DNA from: a bacterium
GTDB taxonomy: Bacteria > Myxococcota_A > Bradymonadia > UBA7976 > UBA1532
Length of the DNA: 64,000 bases
Direction of reading: 5' to 3'
Assembly: GCA_030426085.1 (NCBI GenBank)
Contig: JAUHYW010000063.1
Span: 1-64,000, forward strand
The notes under the pieces are model-generated. The model was not told where the DNA came from, did not search any database, and was given only the letters and a program-made list of their open reading frames with translations. Below are positions 8,072 through 16,692 of this stretch, in pieces. The position numbers were made by a program, and so were the translations under genes. The stretch's first letter is position 1. Each line of letters opens with the position of its first letter.

Positions 8072-8402
8072 CCGGCTCGGCGGCCGGCCCCATCACCCGA
8101 TCGAGCATGTCGAGGCCGCCTTGGATCAAGGCGCGGGCGTTGTCGGCGCTGTCGCTCCAGGCGGCGGCCACGGTGCGGGCGATGCCCGCGTCGTCCATCG
8201 GCAGCAGCAGAGCCGGGGCCCGATCGGTGGCCCGGCCGATCTGCACGAGCACCTCGAGGGTGGCCGAGATCATGCCGGTCTCGATGCGCGAGATGAGCGG
8301 CTGCTGACAGCCGAGCGCCGCGGCGAGCTGGGCCTGGCTGAGCCCGGCGTCCTTGCGGGCCCGGCGCACGTTCTCGCCCACGAGCTGGTTGAGGGTCTTC
8401 AC
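8016..8402 (-). CDS. XRE-family helix-turn-helix regulator
   Basis: A 128-residue DNA-binding protein. The HTH_3 domain covers residues ~5-60: NQLVGENVRRARKDAGLSQ, AQLAAALGCQQPLISRIE, then ATLEVLVQIGRATD. GLSQAQLAAALGC-QQPLISRIE is the classical turn and recognition helix. The C-terminal ~65 residues are helical, then Pro-rich. The GTG at 8402 gives the canonical length ahead of the HTH. A longer frame to 8654 runs into the promoter of the divergent gene and is not credible. The 3' end overlaps the DUF2914 gene antisense by 56 bp. Confidence 0.82.
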   Translation of the reverse strand: MKTLNQLVGENVRRARKDAGLSQAQLAAALGCQQPLISRIETGMISATLEVLVQIGRATDRAPALLLPMDDAGIARTVAAAWSDSADNARALIQGGLDMLDRVMGPAAEPVSATSAPPAPEPPPDAGD

Positions 8403-8590
8403 CGCCCGACAGTAGCCCGGACCGCGCGCCGAGCGCCAATTCGCGGGCCCGTCGCCGGGTTGTGGCGGGCATCTGGCACGCGACGTGCTTTGGCCGGCCC
8501 CCGAGAAACGAAACCGACGTCGCACCGCCGGTCGCCAGAGGTCGGGGTCGCGGGTGGAGGAGACACACTCCAACCCCCGCCCCGCCGCTT

Positions 8591-8606
8591 GGAGCAGCGA
8601 TGCTCC
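8591..8606 (+). promoter_or_regulatory. GNRA-tetraloop hairpin in a 5' leader
   Basis: GGAGCA-GCGA-TGCTCC is a perfect 6-bp stem closed by a GCGA (GNRA) tetraloop, 31 bp upstream of the ATG at 8638. It could be a stabilising or regulatory RNA element in the leader. Nothing else is evident in 8403-8637 beyond the divergent promoters. Confidence 0.4.
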
Positions 8607-8637
8607 ACCGACGCCCGGATGGCCCAGGGAACCGCCC

Positions 8638-10089
8638 ATGAACGCCCAGCACATCGATCAGGCCGTCATCCTCGCCGCAGGCAAGGGCACCCGCATCCGC
8701 GGCGAGCGCCAGCCCCGGCCCAAACCGCTCGTCCGGGTCGGCGGCCTGACCCTGCTCAAGCGGGCCATCCTCACCGCGAAGAAGGCCGGCATCACCCGCT
8801 TCGTCGTCGTCGTCGGCTGCGACGGCGATCAGGTCCGGGCGGCGCTGGACGGCGACCCCGACCTGGACGGGGTCGAGCTGGTCTGGGCCGACAACCCCGA
8901 TTACGAGCTGTCCAACGGGGTCAGCGTGCTCAAGGCCGCGCCCCACATCGAGGGCGAGTTCTTCCTGATGATGGCCGACCACGTCGTCGACCCCGCCATC
9001 TACCGGGTCTTGCAGGACGAGCCGGCCCGCGGCGGGCTGGTGCTGGCGGTCGACCGCAAGCTCGACACCATCTTCGACATGGACGACGCGACCAAGGTCG
9101 TCACCGACGCCCGCGAGCGCATCGTGCGCATCGGCAAGCAGCTCGAGACCTACGACGCGGTCGACACCGGCGTCTTCCGCTGCGATCCGGCGCTGTTCGA
9201 CGTGCTGGAGCAGGTCTACGCCGATCGGGGGGACACCTCGCTGTCCGATGGGGTACAGGCCCTCGCCGCCGAGAAGAAGGCCCGCACCGCCGACGTCGGC
9301 CGGGCGTGGTGGCAGGACGTCGACACCCCGCCGACCATCGATCACGCCGAGAAGCTGCTGTTCCGCTCGCTGACCAAGCCCATCGACGGCGTCGTCAGCA
9401 AGCACATCAACCGCCGGTTCAGCAAGGCGGTGACCCGGCTGCTGATGAACACCCCGATCGAGCCCAACCACATGACCGCGGTGGGGCTGATCGTGGGGCT
9501 GGCCGCGGCGGCGGTCACCGCGCTGGCCGCGCCGGGCAGCCTGTGGCTGCTGGCCCTGGGCGGGCTGCTCTACCAGACCTCGTCGATGATCGACGGCTGC
9601 GACGGCGAGATCGCCCGGCTCAAGTTCAAGCACAGCGACTGGGGCGAGTGGTTCGACACCGTCTCGGACGACGTCATCAACCTGACCTATCAGCTCGCGC
9701 TCGGCTTCGCCCTCTACCGCCTCAGCGGCGACGCGCTGTGGTGGCAGGTCGGGGTGGCGACCTTCGTGCTGGGCTGGGTCGTCTGCATCAGCCTCTATCG
9801 CAAGCTGCTCTCGGCGGGCAAAGGCACCCACCTCGCGATCGAGTGGAGCTTCAACGCCGACGACTCGAACTGGTTCCAGCGGTTCTGCGCCCGCTTCGAG
9901 TTCATGGCCAAGCGCGACTTCTACTCGCTGCTGCTGATGGTGCTGGCCTTCATCGGCCCCGCCGCCCAGAAGATCGGGCTGCTCGCCAGCTTCCTGACCG
10001 TGGCCATCGTCGCGGTGCAGTGGGTCAACACCCAGCTCCGCAGCCGGGCGCCGGCCCACCCCGAGCGGCCCCGCTCGGCCCAGGGCTGA
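8638..10089 (+). CDS. Nucleotidyltransferase-CDP-alcohol phosphotransferase fusion (IPCT/DIPPS-like)
   Basis: A 483-residue bifunctional membrane enzyme. Residues ~8-235 are a nucleotidyltransferase (AVILAAGKGTRI, then PKPLVRVGG, and MMADHVVD as the metal-binding Asp). Residues ~265-470 are a CDP-alcohol phosphatidyltransferase with several membrane helices and the full signature DGCDGEIAR-x8-GEWFDTVSDD (D..DG..AR...G...D...D). This order matches inositol-1-phosphate cytidylyltransferase/di-myo-inositol-phosphate-phosphate synthase, which makes CDP-inositol and condenses it with inositol phosphate. Related fusions may use other polyols, so the substrate is inferred. The ATG follows GGGA. It is convergent with the flavoprotein gene 18 bp away. 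Confidence 0.82.
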   Translation: MNAQHIDQAVILAAGKGTRIRGERQPRPKPLVRVGGLTLLKRAILTAKKAGITRFVVVVGCDGDQVRAALDGDPDLDGVELVWADNPDYELSNGVSVLKAAPHIEGEFFLMMADHVVDPAIYRVLQDEPARGGLVLAVDRKLDTIFDMDDATKVVTDARERIVRIGKQLETYDAVDTGVFRCDPALFDVLEQVYADRGDTSLSDGVQALAAEKKARTADVGRAWWQDVDTPPTIDHAEKLLFRSLTKPIDGVVSKHINRRFSKAVTRLLMNTPIEPNHMTAVGLIVGLAAAAVTALAAPGSLWLLALGGLLYQTSSMIDGCDGEIARLKFKHSDWGEWFDTVSDDVINLTYQLALGFALYRLSGDALWWQVGVATFVLGWVVCISLYRKLLSAGKGTHLAIEWSFNADDSNWFQRFCARFEFMAKRDFYSLLLMVLAFIGPAAQKIGLLASFLTVAIVAVQWVNTQLRSRAPAHPERPRSAQG

Positions 10090-10107
10090 CGCCCGCGGGC
10101 CCCCGCC

Positions 10108-11553
10108 TCACGACCCCGGGCCGCAGTCGATGCACTTCAGCTCGAGCGGGTCGGCCATCTTCAGCTTCGCCGCCAGATCGCGCAGCGCGGTGCGGATGCC
10201 CTCCTCGACCACCGGGTGGTAGAACGGCATGCGCAGCGCCTCGCTGACCGTCAGCCGGCTCTGGATCGCCCACGCCAGCAGGTGCGCGGTGTGCTCGACC
10301 GCCGGGCCGAACATCTCCGCCCCCAGCAGCCGCCCGTCCTCCCGGGCGCCGTAGATCCGCACGAGGCCCTGGTTGACGCCCATCACCCGGGCCCGCCCCT
10401 GGTCGTCGTAGCTGACCTCGCCCACCTCGAAGTCGGTGCCTCGCAGCTCGGCGTGGCTGGCCCCGGCGATGGCGATCTGGGGGTCGGTGAAGACGACGGC
10501 CAGCGGCGTGCGGCGGACGTGGCGCCGGGGGCCGATCGAGCCGGCGCGGGCGAAGCGGGCCGCGTTGTGCCCCGCGATCCTGCCCTCGTCGCTCGCCTCG
10601 TGCAGCAGCGGGCGCAGGTCGCTGACGTCCCCCGCGAGGAAGACCGGGGTCTCGCCGCACTGCATCGTGTGGGGGTCGAAGACCGGGCGCCCCCGCGGGT
10701 CGAGCGGGATCCCGGCCTTCTCCAGATCGAGGTCGAGGTTCGGTCGGCGCCCGGTGGCCCCGAGGACGTGGGTGAACACCTCGGAGACCGGGGCCCCCTC
10801 GGCGTCGGACCAGCTCAGGCGGACGCCGCCCTCGACGACCTCGGCCTCCTCGACGGCGGTGTGCATGCGGATGTCGAGCTCGGCCCCCAGCGCCGCCCGG
10901 ATGTTCGCCTTGACCGCCGGATCGGTGTTCGGCCCCAGGCGGTCGTCGATGCTGAAGAAGGTGACCTTCGAGCCCAGCCGGGCCAGCGCCTGCCCCAGCT
11001 CCAGGCCGATGACCCCGGTGCCGACCACGGCCAGGCGGGGCGGGATGGCCTCCAGCTCGAAGACCGAGGCGTTGTCGAGCAGGTGATCCGCCACCGGGCG
11101 CAGCGGCGGCGGCAGCCAGGGGCTCGAGCCGGTGGCGATGACGACCGCCTTGGCCTCGACCCGCACGTCGTCGCCCACCGCGAGGCTCGTCGGCCCCACG
11201 AAGCGGGCCCGGCCCCGCAGGCGCTTCTCGTCGGCGACCCGTTCGGTGGCGTCGACCACGAAGCCCACGAAGCGGTCCCGCTCCCGGCGGACCCGGTCGA
11301 AGACGGCCGCCGCGTCGATCGTGGGCTCGCCGTGCACCCCGAAGATCGACGCCTCGCGCATGTGGTGGGCGGCGTCGGCGGCGGCGATGAGCAGCTTGGA
11401 CGGCATGCAGCCCACCCGGGCGCAGGTGGTGCCGTAGGGGCCGTCCTCGATCATCACGGTGCGCGCGCCGTGCTTCTCGGCGGTGCGCCGGGCGCCGAGT
11501 CCGGCGGTCCCGGCGCCGATGACGGCGACGTCGACGGTGACGGTGCGGGTCAT
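10108..11553 (-). CDS. Dihydrolipoyl dehydrogenase-like pyridine nucleotide-disulfide oxidoreductase
   Basis: A 481-residue class I flavoprotein disulfide reductase. VAVIGAGTAGLGA (residues ~9-21) is the FAD Rossmann motif. GTTCARVGCMPSK holds the redox-active Cys pair in CxxxxC spacing. LAVVGTGVIGLELG is the NAD(P)-binding motif, and VFLAGDV the second FAD motif. The C-terminal dimerisation domain contains MPFYHPVVEEGI, with the catalytic His-x4-Glu. No 2-oxo-acid dehydrogenase subunit is adjacent, so this is an orphan, and soluble transhydrogenase or another disulfide-reductase activity remains possible. The ATG at 11553 follows AGGAGG by 6 bases. It is divergent from the lipoprotein operon. 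Confidence 0.86.
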   Translation of the reverse strand: MTRTVTVDVAVIGAGTAGLGARRTAEKHGARTVMIEDGPYGTTCARVGCMPSKLLIAAADAAHHMREASIFGVHGEPTIDAAAVFDRVRRERDRFVGFVVDATERVADEKRLRGRARFVGPTSLAVGDDVRVEAKAVVIATGSSPWLPPPLRPVADHLLDNASVFELEAIPPRLAVVGTGVIGLELGQALARLGSKVTFFSIDDRLGPNTDPAVKANIRAALGAELDIRMHTAVEEAEVVEGGVRLSWSDAEGAPVSEVFTHVLGATGRRPNLDLDLEKAGIPLDPRGRPVFDPHTMQCGETPVFLAGDVSDLRPLLHEASDEGRIAGHNAARFARAGSIGPRRHVRRTPLAVVFTDPQIAIAGASHAELRGTDFEVGEVSYDDQGRARVMGVNQGLVRIYGAREDGRLLGAEMFGPAVEHTAHLLAWAIQSRLTVSEALRMPFYHPVVEEGIRTALRDLAAKLKMADPLELKCIDCGPGS

Positions 11554-11600
11554 GGGGTGCCTCCTGGTGTGGGTGGCGCGCGGAGCGCCGATCGAGGAGC

Positions 11601-11630
11601 GATACTGCCTCGCGGCCTCTGCCGTTACAA
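11601..11630 (-). promoter_or_regulatory. Putative promoter of the flavoprotein gene
   Basis: On the minus strand, TTGTAA (11630-11625) is a -35-like element. An AGTATC/CAGTAT-like -10 around 11608-11601 follows at roughly 17 bp, about 50 bp ahead of the ATG at 11553. Confidence 0.35.
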
Positions 11631-11666
11631 CGCGCGCGCCGGCTGATCCCCGGCGGGGACATCGGG

Positions 11667-11672
11667 TAGACT
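11667..11672 (+). promoter_or_regulatory. -10-like TAGACT
   Basis: GGGTAGACT lies 42 bp upstream of the ATG at 11714. It matches a recurring (C/G)GGTASRCT pattern seen ahead of several genes in this window. No clear -35 is seen. Confidence 0.4.
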
Positions 11673-11713
11673 CCAGCGGTCGTCGCCCGGACGACGCAGC
11701 CCCGGAGTCCCCG

Positions 11714-14476
11714 ATGCGCACACCGCTGTCGCTCACGACCACCGCGCTCGCCCTGCTCGCGCTCGCCGCCTGCGAGAGCGAGCAGCGCCCGCCGATCCAG
11801 GATCCGGGCGGCGGCATCCGCATCACCGACGCCGGGGTGCGCTACGATCGGGACCCCCCGCCGCCGATGACCGACGACGCCTTCGTGCCGCCGGTCGACA
11901 TGGCCCCGCCGCCTGATCCCGACATGGAGGTCGACGCGGCGCCGTTCGACGTCATCCCCTACGCGGTCGAGACCCGGGTCGGCGAGCGGCGCACCCCGGC
12001 CGGCCTCGAGGTGCGGGTGACCTGCCAGGTGCTCGACCAGACCGGCGCGCCCATCGTCGACGCCGACGCCACCGCCGAGGTGCACCCCGACACCGGCTTC
12101 GAGCGCACCGAGACCGGCCTGATCGGCCACCTCGCCCGGGACTACGAGATCGTCTGCGCCGCGCCCCGCATCGGGCTGCGCGATCCGACCCCGGCGGTGT
12201 GGACGGTGGTGCCCGACGCCGCGGCCCGCATCGTCACCCGGCTGGACGCCGAGGACATCGACGCTGGGGGCAGCGTGGACGTGGACTGCCAGGCGTTCGA
12301 CGGCTTCGGCAACGACGTCGGCGCCGACGCCTTCGGCATGCGCATCGAGCCGCCGCCGCCGGCCGTGCGCCAGGACGGCATGACCCTCACCTTCGACTCG
12401 GCGGGCGCCTTCGCGGTCAACTGCACCCTGCCCGGCGTCGAGGAGGCCCCGCCGGTGCCGCTCGAGGTCCGGGCCGGCTCGCCGGCCGAGCTGGCGATGG
12501 CGCTCTTCCCCGACCGCCCCAGCTACCGGGTGGGATCGGTGGTCGAGGTCGTCGCCCAGGTCACCGACGAGTTCGGCAACCCGGTGGTCGGCGCCCCGGT
12601 GGAGTTCCTCAGCGACCCCGAGTTGCCCCGCTTCGGCGACGGGCGTTTCCGGCTGGTGGCCGAGGGGCTGTACGACGTGGGGGTGACGGTCGTCGGCGAG
12701 ACCTTCGAGGGTCGCGAGCTGGTGGTCTCGCGGCGCATCCTGGTCGACTTCGGCGGGCCGGGCATCGCCTGCGAAGACCCCGAGGACGGCGAGGTCATCC
12801 GCCGCCCGCCGGGCGGGGCCCACGACGTGGGCGGCACGGTGGCCGACATCGAGGGCGTGCAGTCGGTGACCGTCGACGGGGTGCCGGCCGATCTGAGCGT
12901 GGAGGGCCGCTGGCGCTCGGACGTCGAGGTCGAGTGGGGCCTCAACGTGCACGACATCGTCGCCAGCGACGGGGACGACGAGACCGGCACCTTCTGCTCG
13001 TACTACGCCGCCGACGCGTTCGTCGCCGACGGGGCGATGATGCAGGACGCCCTGCTGCTGCGGCTGGGTCAGGGCGCGCTGGACGACGGCCGCCCCGACG
13101 CCCCGCTGACCAGCCTGGGCGACGTCATCCGGCGGGTGGTCAACTCCCAGGGGCTGGTCGACACGGTCGATCAGGCGGCCCGCTCCCAGAACCCGATCGT
13201 GCCCTCGGAGTGCCACGTCCGGGTGCTCGGCGCGTGCTTGTTCCGGCTGGGCGTGGACTACACCGGCATCGAGATCCGGGGCCCCAACGACGTGCAGCTC
13301 ACCCTGGTCGACGGCGGCCTGCGGGTGCGGGCGGTCATCCGCGAGCTGACGGTGCGGGCGCAGATGAACGGCACCCTGAGCAACCGCGCCGGCCTGCGGG
13401 CCGAGCACGTCACCATCGACCTGACCTTCAACGCCGGCCTGCGCTTCGACGGGCAGCCCGACCTCAACCTGCGGGGCATCAACGAGGTCAGCGTGGGCGA
13501 CCTCGACGCCGACTTCAGCGGGCTGCTCGGCTTCGTCTTCGAACTGGTCTTCGAGCTGTTCGAGGGGCTGGTGCGGGACACCATCGTCGACGCCATCCGC
13601 GACTTCCTGGTGGAGAACGTCGACGACGTGCTGACCGACCTGCTGGGCAACGTCGACATCGGCGCGCTGGCCCAGGGCATCGACGTGCCCAGCCTGACCG
13701 GGGGGCAGCCGGTGCCGATGACGGTGACCGCGGGGCTCAGCCGGCTGGACTTCCTGGCGGGGCAGCTCCTCGCCGGGGTGCAGACCCGGGTCGAGGCGCC
13801 GGTGCGGGTGCCCGATCGCGGGCCGGGGGTGCCGCTGCTGCCGGGCCACGACGCGATCGTGCTGCCGGCCGACCGCACGGTGGGCGCCGCGGTGCGGCTG
13901 GGGCTCTTGAACCAGGTGATGCACGCGCTGTGGCGGGCGGGCTACTTCGAGGCCGAGGCCGGGGGGCTGGTGGCCGGGGTCGCCGGTGATCTGCCCGAGG
14001 GGGTCGAGGTCTTCCTGCGCTTCCCCCGGCCGCCGTGGGTCGCCGGGGTCGACGGCGAGTCGACGGTGCGGGTGATGCTGGGGCCGCTGTCGGCGGGGGT
14101 GGTCTACCCCGGCTTCTTCGTCGAGCCGATCCAGGTGCGGCTGGCGGCCGAGGTCAGCGCCACGGTCAGCGTGATCGGCGAGCGGGAGCTGGCCTTCGAC
14201 GGCATCGACATCGACGCCTTCCACCTCGCGCTGGGCGGGGCCGAGATGCCGCCCCGGGCCCGGGAGGTGCTCGAGAATACGCTGGTGCGGGTGGTGCAGG
14301 GCGTCGTCGACCGCTCGCTCAACGACGGCCTGCCGGTGCTGCCGCTGCCCGAGTTCGTCATCCCCGACGATCTGGCGCGGTTCGATCTGCCCCCGGGCGT
14401 CGGGCTGGGGCTGCGCATGCCCCGCCTGACCGGCACCGAGGCGGCGTGGATGTTCGACGGGAACTTCGGCGAATGA
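11714..14476 (+). CDS. Large lipoprotein with Ig-like and lipid-binding-like domains (paralogue 1)
   Basis: A 920-residue surface lipoprotein. The lipobox is LAAC (Cys20). An Asp/Pro-rich linker follows at ~25-85. Ig-like modules then include DEFGNPVVGAPVEFLSDP, typical of Big-1/invasin-like folds, and a glucodextranase-B-like module containing VQSVTVDGVPADL. The C-terminal ~450 residues alternate beta strands with long amphipathic helices (FVFELVFELFEGLVRDTI) and contain LLNQVMHALWRAG, which recalls TULIP/BPI-type lipid-binding proteins. That is inference only. The ATG at 11714 follows GGAG by 6 bases. It overlaps the next gene by ATGA, and the two proteins share architecture, indicating tandem duplication. 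Confidence 0.78.
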   Translation: MRTPLSLTTTALALLALAACESEQRPPIQDPGGGIRITDAGVRYDRDPPPPMTDDAFVPPVDMAPPPDPDMEVDAAPFDVIPYAVETRVGERRTPAGLEVRVTCQVLDQTGAPIVDADATAEVHPDTGFERTETGLIGHLARDYEIVCAAPRIGLRDPTPAVWTVVPDAAARIVTRLDAEDIDAGGSVDVDCQAFDGFGNDVGADAFGMRIEPPPPAVRQDGMTLTFDSAGAFAVNCTLPGVEEAPPVPLEVRAGSPAELAMALFPDRPSYRVGSVVEVVAQVTDEFGNPVVGAPVEFLSDPELPRFGDGRFRLVAEGLYDVGVTVVGETFEGRELVVSRRILVDFGGPGIACEDPEDGEVIRRPPGGAHDVGGTVADIEGVQSVTVDGVPADLSVEGRWRSDVEVEWGLNVHDIVASDGDDETGTFCSYYAADAFVADGAMMQDALLLRLGQGALDDGRPDAPLTSLGDVIRRVVNSQGLVDTVDQAARSQNPIVPSECHVRVLGACLFRLGVDYTGIEIRGPNDVQLTLVDGGLRVRAVIRELTVRAQMNGTLSNRAGLRAEHVTIDLTFNAGLRFDGQPDLNLRGINEVSVGDLDADFSGLLGFVFELVFELFEGLVRDTIVDAIRDFLVENVDDVLTDLLGNVDIGALAQGIDVPSLTGGQPVPMTVTAGLSRLDFLAGQLLAGVQTRVEAPVRVPDRGPGVPLLPGHDAIVLPADRTVGAAVRLGLLNQVMHALWRAGYFEAEAGGLVAGVAGDLPEGVEVFLRFPRPPWVAGVDGESTVRVMLGPLSAGVVYPGFFVEPIQVRLAAEVSATVSVIGERELAFDGIDIDAFHLALGGAEMPPRAREVLENTLVRVVQGVVDRSLNDGLPVLPLPEFVIPDDLARFDLPPGVGLGLRMPRLTGTEAAWMFDGNFGE

Positions 14477-16674
14477 GTGGCGCGATGACCCGGATGACTG
14501 CGTGGATGGCCGGCCTCGCCCTGATGGCCTGCCTGGGGTGTGACGACAGCGCGAGCGGCACCGACGGGCCGGGCGGGGACGGCGGATCGGCCGATGTCGG
14601 CCGCGACATGGGCCCCGGGGGCGACCCCGACATGGCGCCCGACCCCGAGCCGGCGCCCGACGCCGGGCCGGCGCCGGCACCCGTGCCGGCCTTCATCGAG
14701 CTGGAGCTGTCGCCCCGCCGGGGGCTGTACACCCGCGACGAGCACCCCCAGGTGACGGTGGCCGTCTACGACCGCATCGGCCGCGAGATCGAGGCCGACG
14801 ATCTGCTGTACTTCGACGTGCAGCCCCCGGGGCAGGCCGAGCTGAGCGACGCCCTCGAGCTGACCTTCCTGCGCGAGGGCCAGGGCGCGGTGCGCGGCTG
14901 CGTGACCAGCGATCTGTGCGGCCGGGTGAGCTTCTACGTCGACGACGCGCCGCCCACGCTCGATCTGGTCGCGCCGGCCCGGGGCGACATCGTCAGCGGC
15001 GAGCCGGTCATCCCGGTGCAGGGCACCACCGATCCCGCGCCGGACACCCCCCGGGTCTTCGTCAACGACCTCGAGGTCGAGGTGCAGCCCGACGGCACCT
15101 TCGCCACCGAGCTGCGGGCCGAGCTGGGCCTCAACCGCATCGACGTCATCGCCGACGACGGCGTGCGCCGCCCGCCGACCCGGGTCGTGCGGGAGGTCGT
15201 CTGGGCCCCCGAGGTGCTCGTGCCCGACGCCGACGGGGTCACCGTCGAGCAGGCGGTGGTGCTGCGCCTCGATCAGACGCTGCTCGACCGGGGCGAGGCG
15301 CTGCCCGCGCCCGACGAGATGGGGGCGGTGACCGTCGCCGATCTGGCGAGCGTGGTCGAGCTGTTCCTCAGCCGGCTCGAGCTGCTGGGGCTGGTGGGTG
15401 ATCCGGTGATCAGCGACAGCGAAGAGCTCCAGCTCACAATCGAAGCCATCCGCCCGGGCACCCCCGACGTCGCGATCACGCTGGTGCCCGATGGCATGGA
15501 GGTCTTCCTGCGGTTGGAGGATCTGGCGGTCGTCACCTCGGGGCTCGTATCGCTGGAGGGCGAGGTCTTCGACCTGGGCGGCGAGGTGCGGGTCACGGCG
15601 GCGGCGTTCGCCGGCATCACCGTCGAGCCGGGGCCGAACGGCGAGCCGGTCCTGCGGGTGGGCGACATCGGGGTGGCGGTCGAGGCGCTGGGCGGCGCGA
15701 TGAACGACAGCACCGCCCAGGCGCTGCTGGACACCGTCGGCAGCCTCGTGCGCACCGTGCTCAACGCCTTCGCCGACGACCTCGTGCAGCAGGTGGTCGC
15801 CGATCAGGTGCCCGAGTTCATCGAGCTGGGCCTGGGCGACGCGCTGGCCCCGCTGGCGGCCATCCCGCTGGAGGTCGAGGATCCGCCCATCGCCCTCGAC
15901 CTGAGCTTCACCCTCGCCGAGCCGCACCTGGCGCGGGACGCCATGACCCTCGAGCTGGTGGGCCGCATCGCTCAGCGGGGGCCGGTGATGCCGCCTCACC
16001 CCAGCCCGGGCATCCCCGCGGTCGGCCTCGACGCCGATCCCATCTGGCCGGTGGACGCCGGCCTGGGGGTGGCGGTGCGCCTGCTCACGGTCAACGCGCT
16101 GCTGGATGGCATCTGGCGTCAGGGCGCTTTGCAGTTGGACCTGGCGGGCTTTCTGCCCCCCGAGGTCATGGGCCTCATCAGCGGCGGCCGGGTCGACGCC
16201 CGCATCCCGCCGCTGGTCGTGCCCGGCGCCCGGGGCGGGCCGTATGCCTTCGAGGTGCAGGTGGGCGAGCTGGATCTCTTCCTGGAGAGCGCGGTCAACC
16301 CCGAGCCCGATCACTATGTCATGAGCCTGCGCGCGGGCCTCATCCTCGAGGTCGGGGAGGGGGGCATCCGCTTCGACGTCGCCGAGGAGCCCGACCTGCG
16401 CATCCAGCTCATCGAGCCCGGCGGCCCCAGCCCGCTGCTGCCGGCGTCGGGCCTCGAGCGCATCATCGGCCCGCTGGCCTGGGACGAGGTGCGCGCTGTC
16501 ATCGGCGAGGGTCTGAGCCTCGCGATCGATCCCATCGTGGTCGATCTGGCCGACTTCGCCGATCTGGCGCCGACGCTGAACGCGGTCGAGGTGCAGCCGG
16601 GCTTCCCCGCGCCGCCCGGCGTGCGCAACGGCTGGTTCGTGCTCGGCGCCGGGGTCGACATCACGGTGCGCTGA
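14473..16674 (+). CDS. Large lipoprotein, paralogue 2
   Basis: A 733-residue paralogue of the preceding protein. The ATG at 14473 overlaps its stop (ATGA). The lipobox is LMAC (Cys20) or, less likely, the CLGC three residues on, followed by Asp residues. After an Asp/Gly/Pro linker comes an Ig-like module, then a glucodextranase-B-like module (LDLVAPARGDIVSGEPVIP, then VFVNDLEVEVQPDGTF), then the same helix-rich/beta C-terminal region with VNALLDGIWRQGAL in place of LLNQVMHALWRAG. The two form an operon and perhaps a heteromeric envelope complex. Both read as outer-membrane-associated proteins of unknown ligand. The stop lies 18 bp from a converging gene. Confidence 0.78.
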   Translation: MSGAMTRMTAWMAGLALMACLGCDDSASGTDGPGGDGGSADVGRDMGPGGDPDMAPDPEPAPDAGPAPAPVPAFIELELSPRRGLYTRDEHPQVTVAVYDRIGREIEADDLLYFDVQPPGQAELSDALELTFLREGQGAVRGCVTSDLCGRVSFYVDDAPPTLDLVAPARGDIVSGEPVIPVQGTTDPAPDTPRVFVNDLEVEVQPDGTFATELRAELGLNRIDVIADDGVRRPPTRVVREVVWAPEVLVPDADGVTVEQAVVLRLDQTLLDRGEALPAPDEMGAVTVADLASVVELFLSRLELLGLVGDPVISDSEELQLTIEAIRPGTPDVAITLVPDGMEVFLRLEDLAVVTSGLVSLEGEVFDLGGEVRVTAAAFAGITVEPGPNGEPVLRVGDIGVAVEALGGAMNDSTAQALLDTVGSLVRTVLNAFADDLVQQVVADQVPEFIELGLGDALAPLAAIPLEVEDPPIALDLSFTLAEPHLARDAMTLELVGRIAQRGPVMPPHPSPGIPAVGLDADPIWPVDAGLGVAVRLLTVNALLDGIWRQGALQLDLAGFLPPEVMGLISGGRVDARIPPLVVPGARGGPYAFEVQVGELDLFLESAVNPEPDHYVMSLRAGLILEVGEGGIRFDVAEEPDLRIQLIEPGGPSPLLPASGLERIIGPLAWDEVRAVIGEGLSLAIDPIVVDLADFADLAPTLNAVEVQPGFPAPPGVRNGWFVLGAGVDITVR

Positions 16675-16692
16675 GGCGGGCGCACGCGGGCG

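Noticed and set aside
10108-11553. Mercuric reductase
   Set aside because: It lacks the C-terminal vicinal Cys pair needed for Hg(II) binding. The near-terminal cysteines (CIDC) are spaced differently, and no mer genes are nearby.
10025-14680. A 1551-codon minus-strand frame opposite the flavoprotein and lipoprotein genes
   Set aside because: It has the same GC-bias shadow composition, no start signal or domains, and runs through a divergent promoter.
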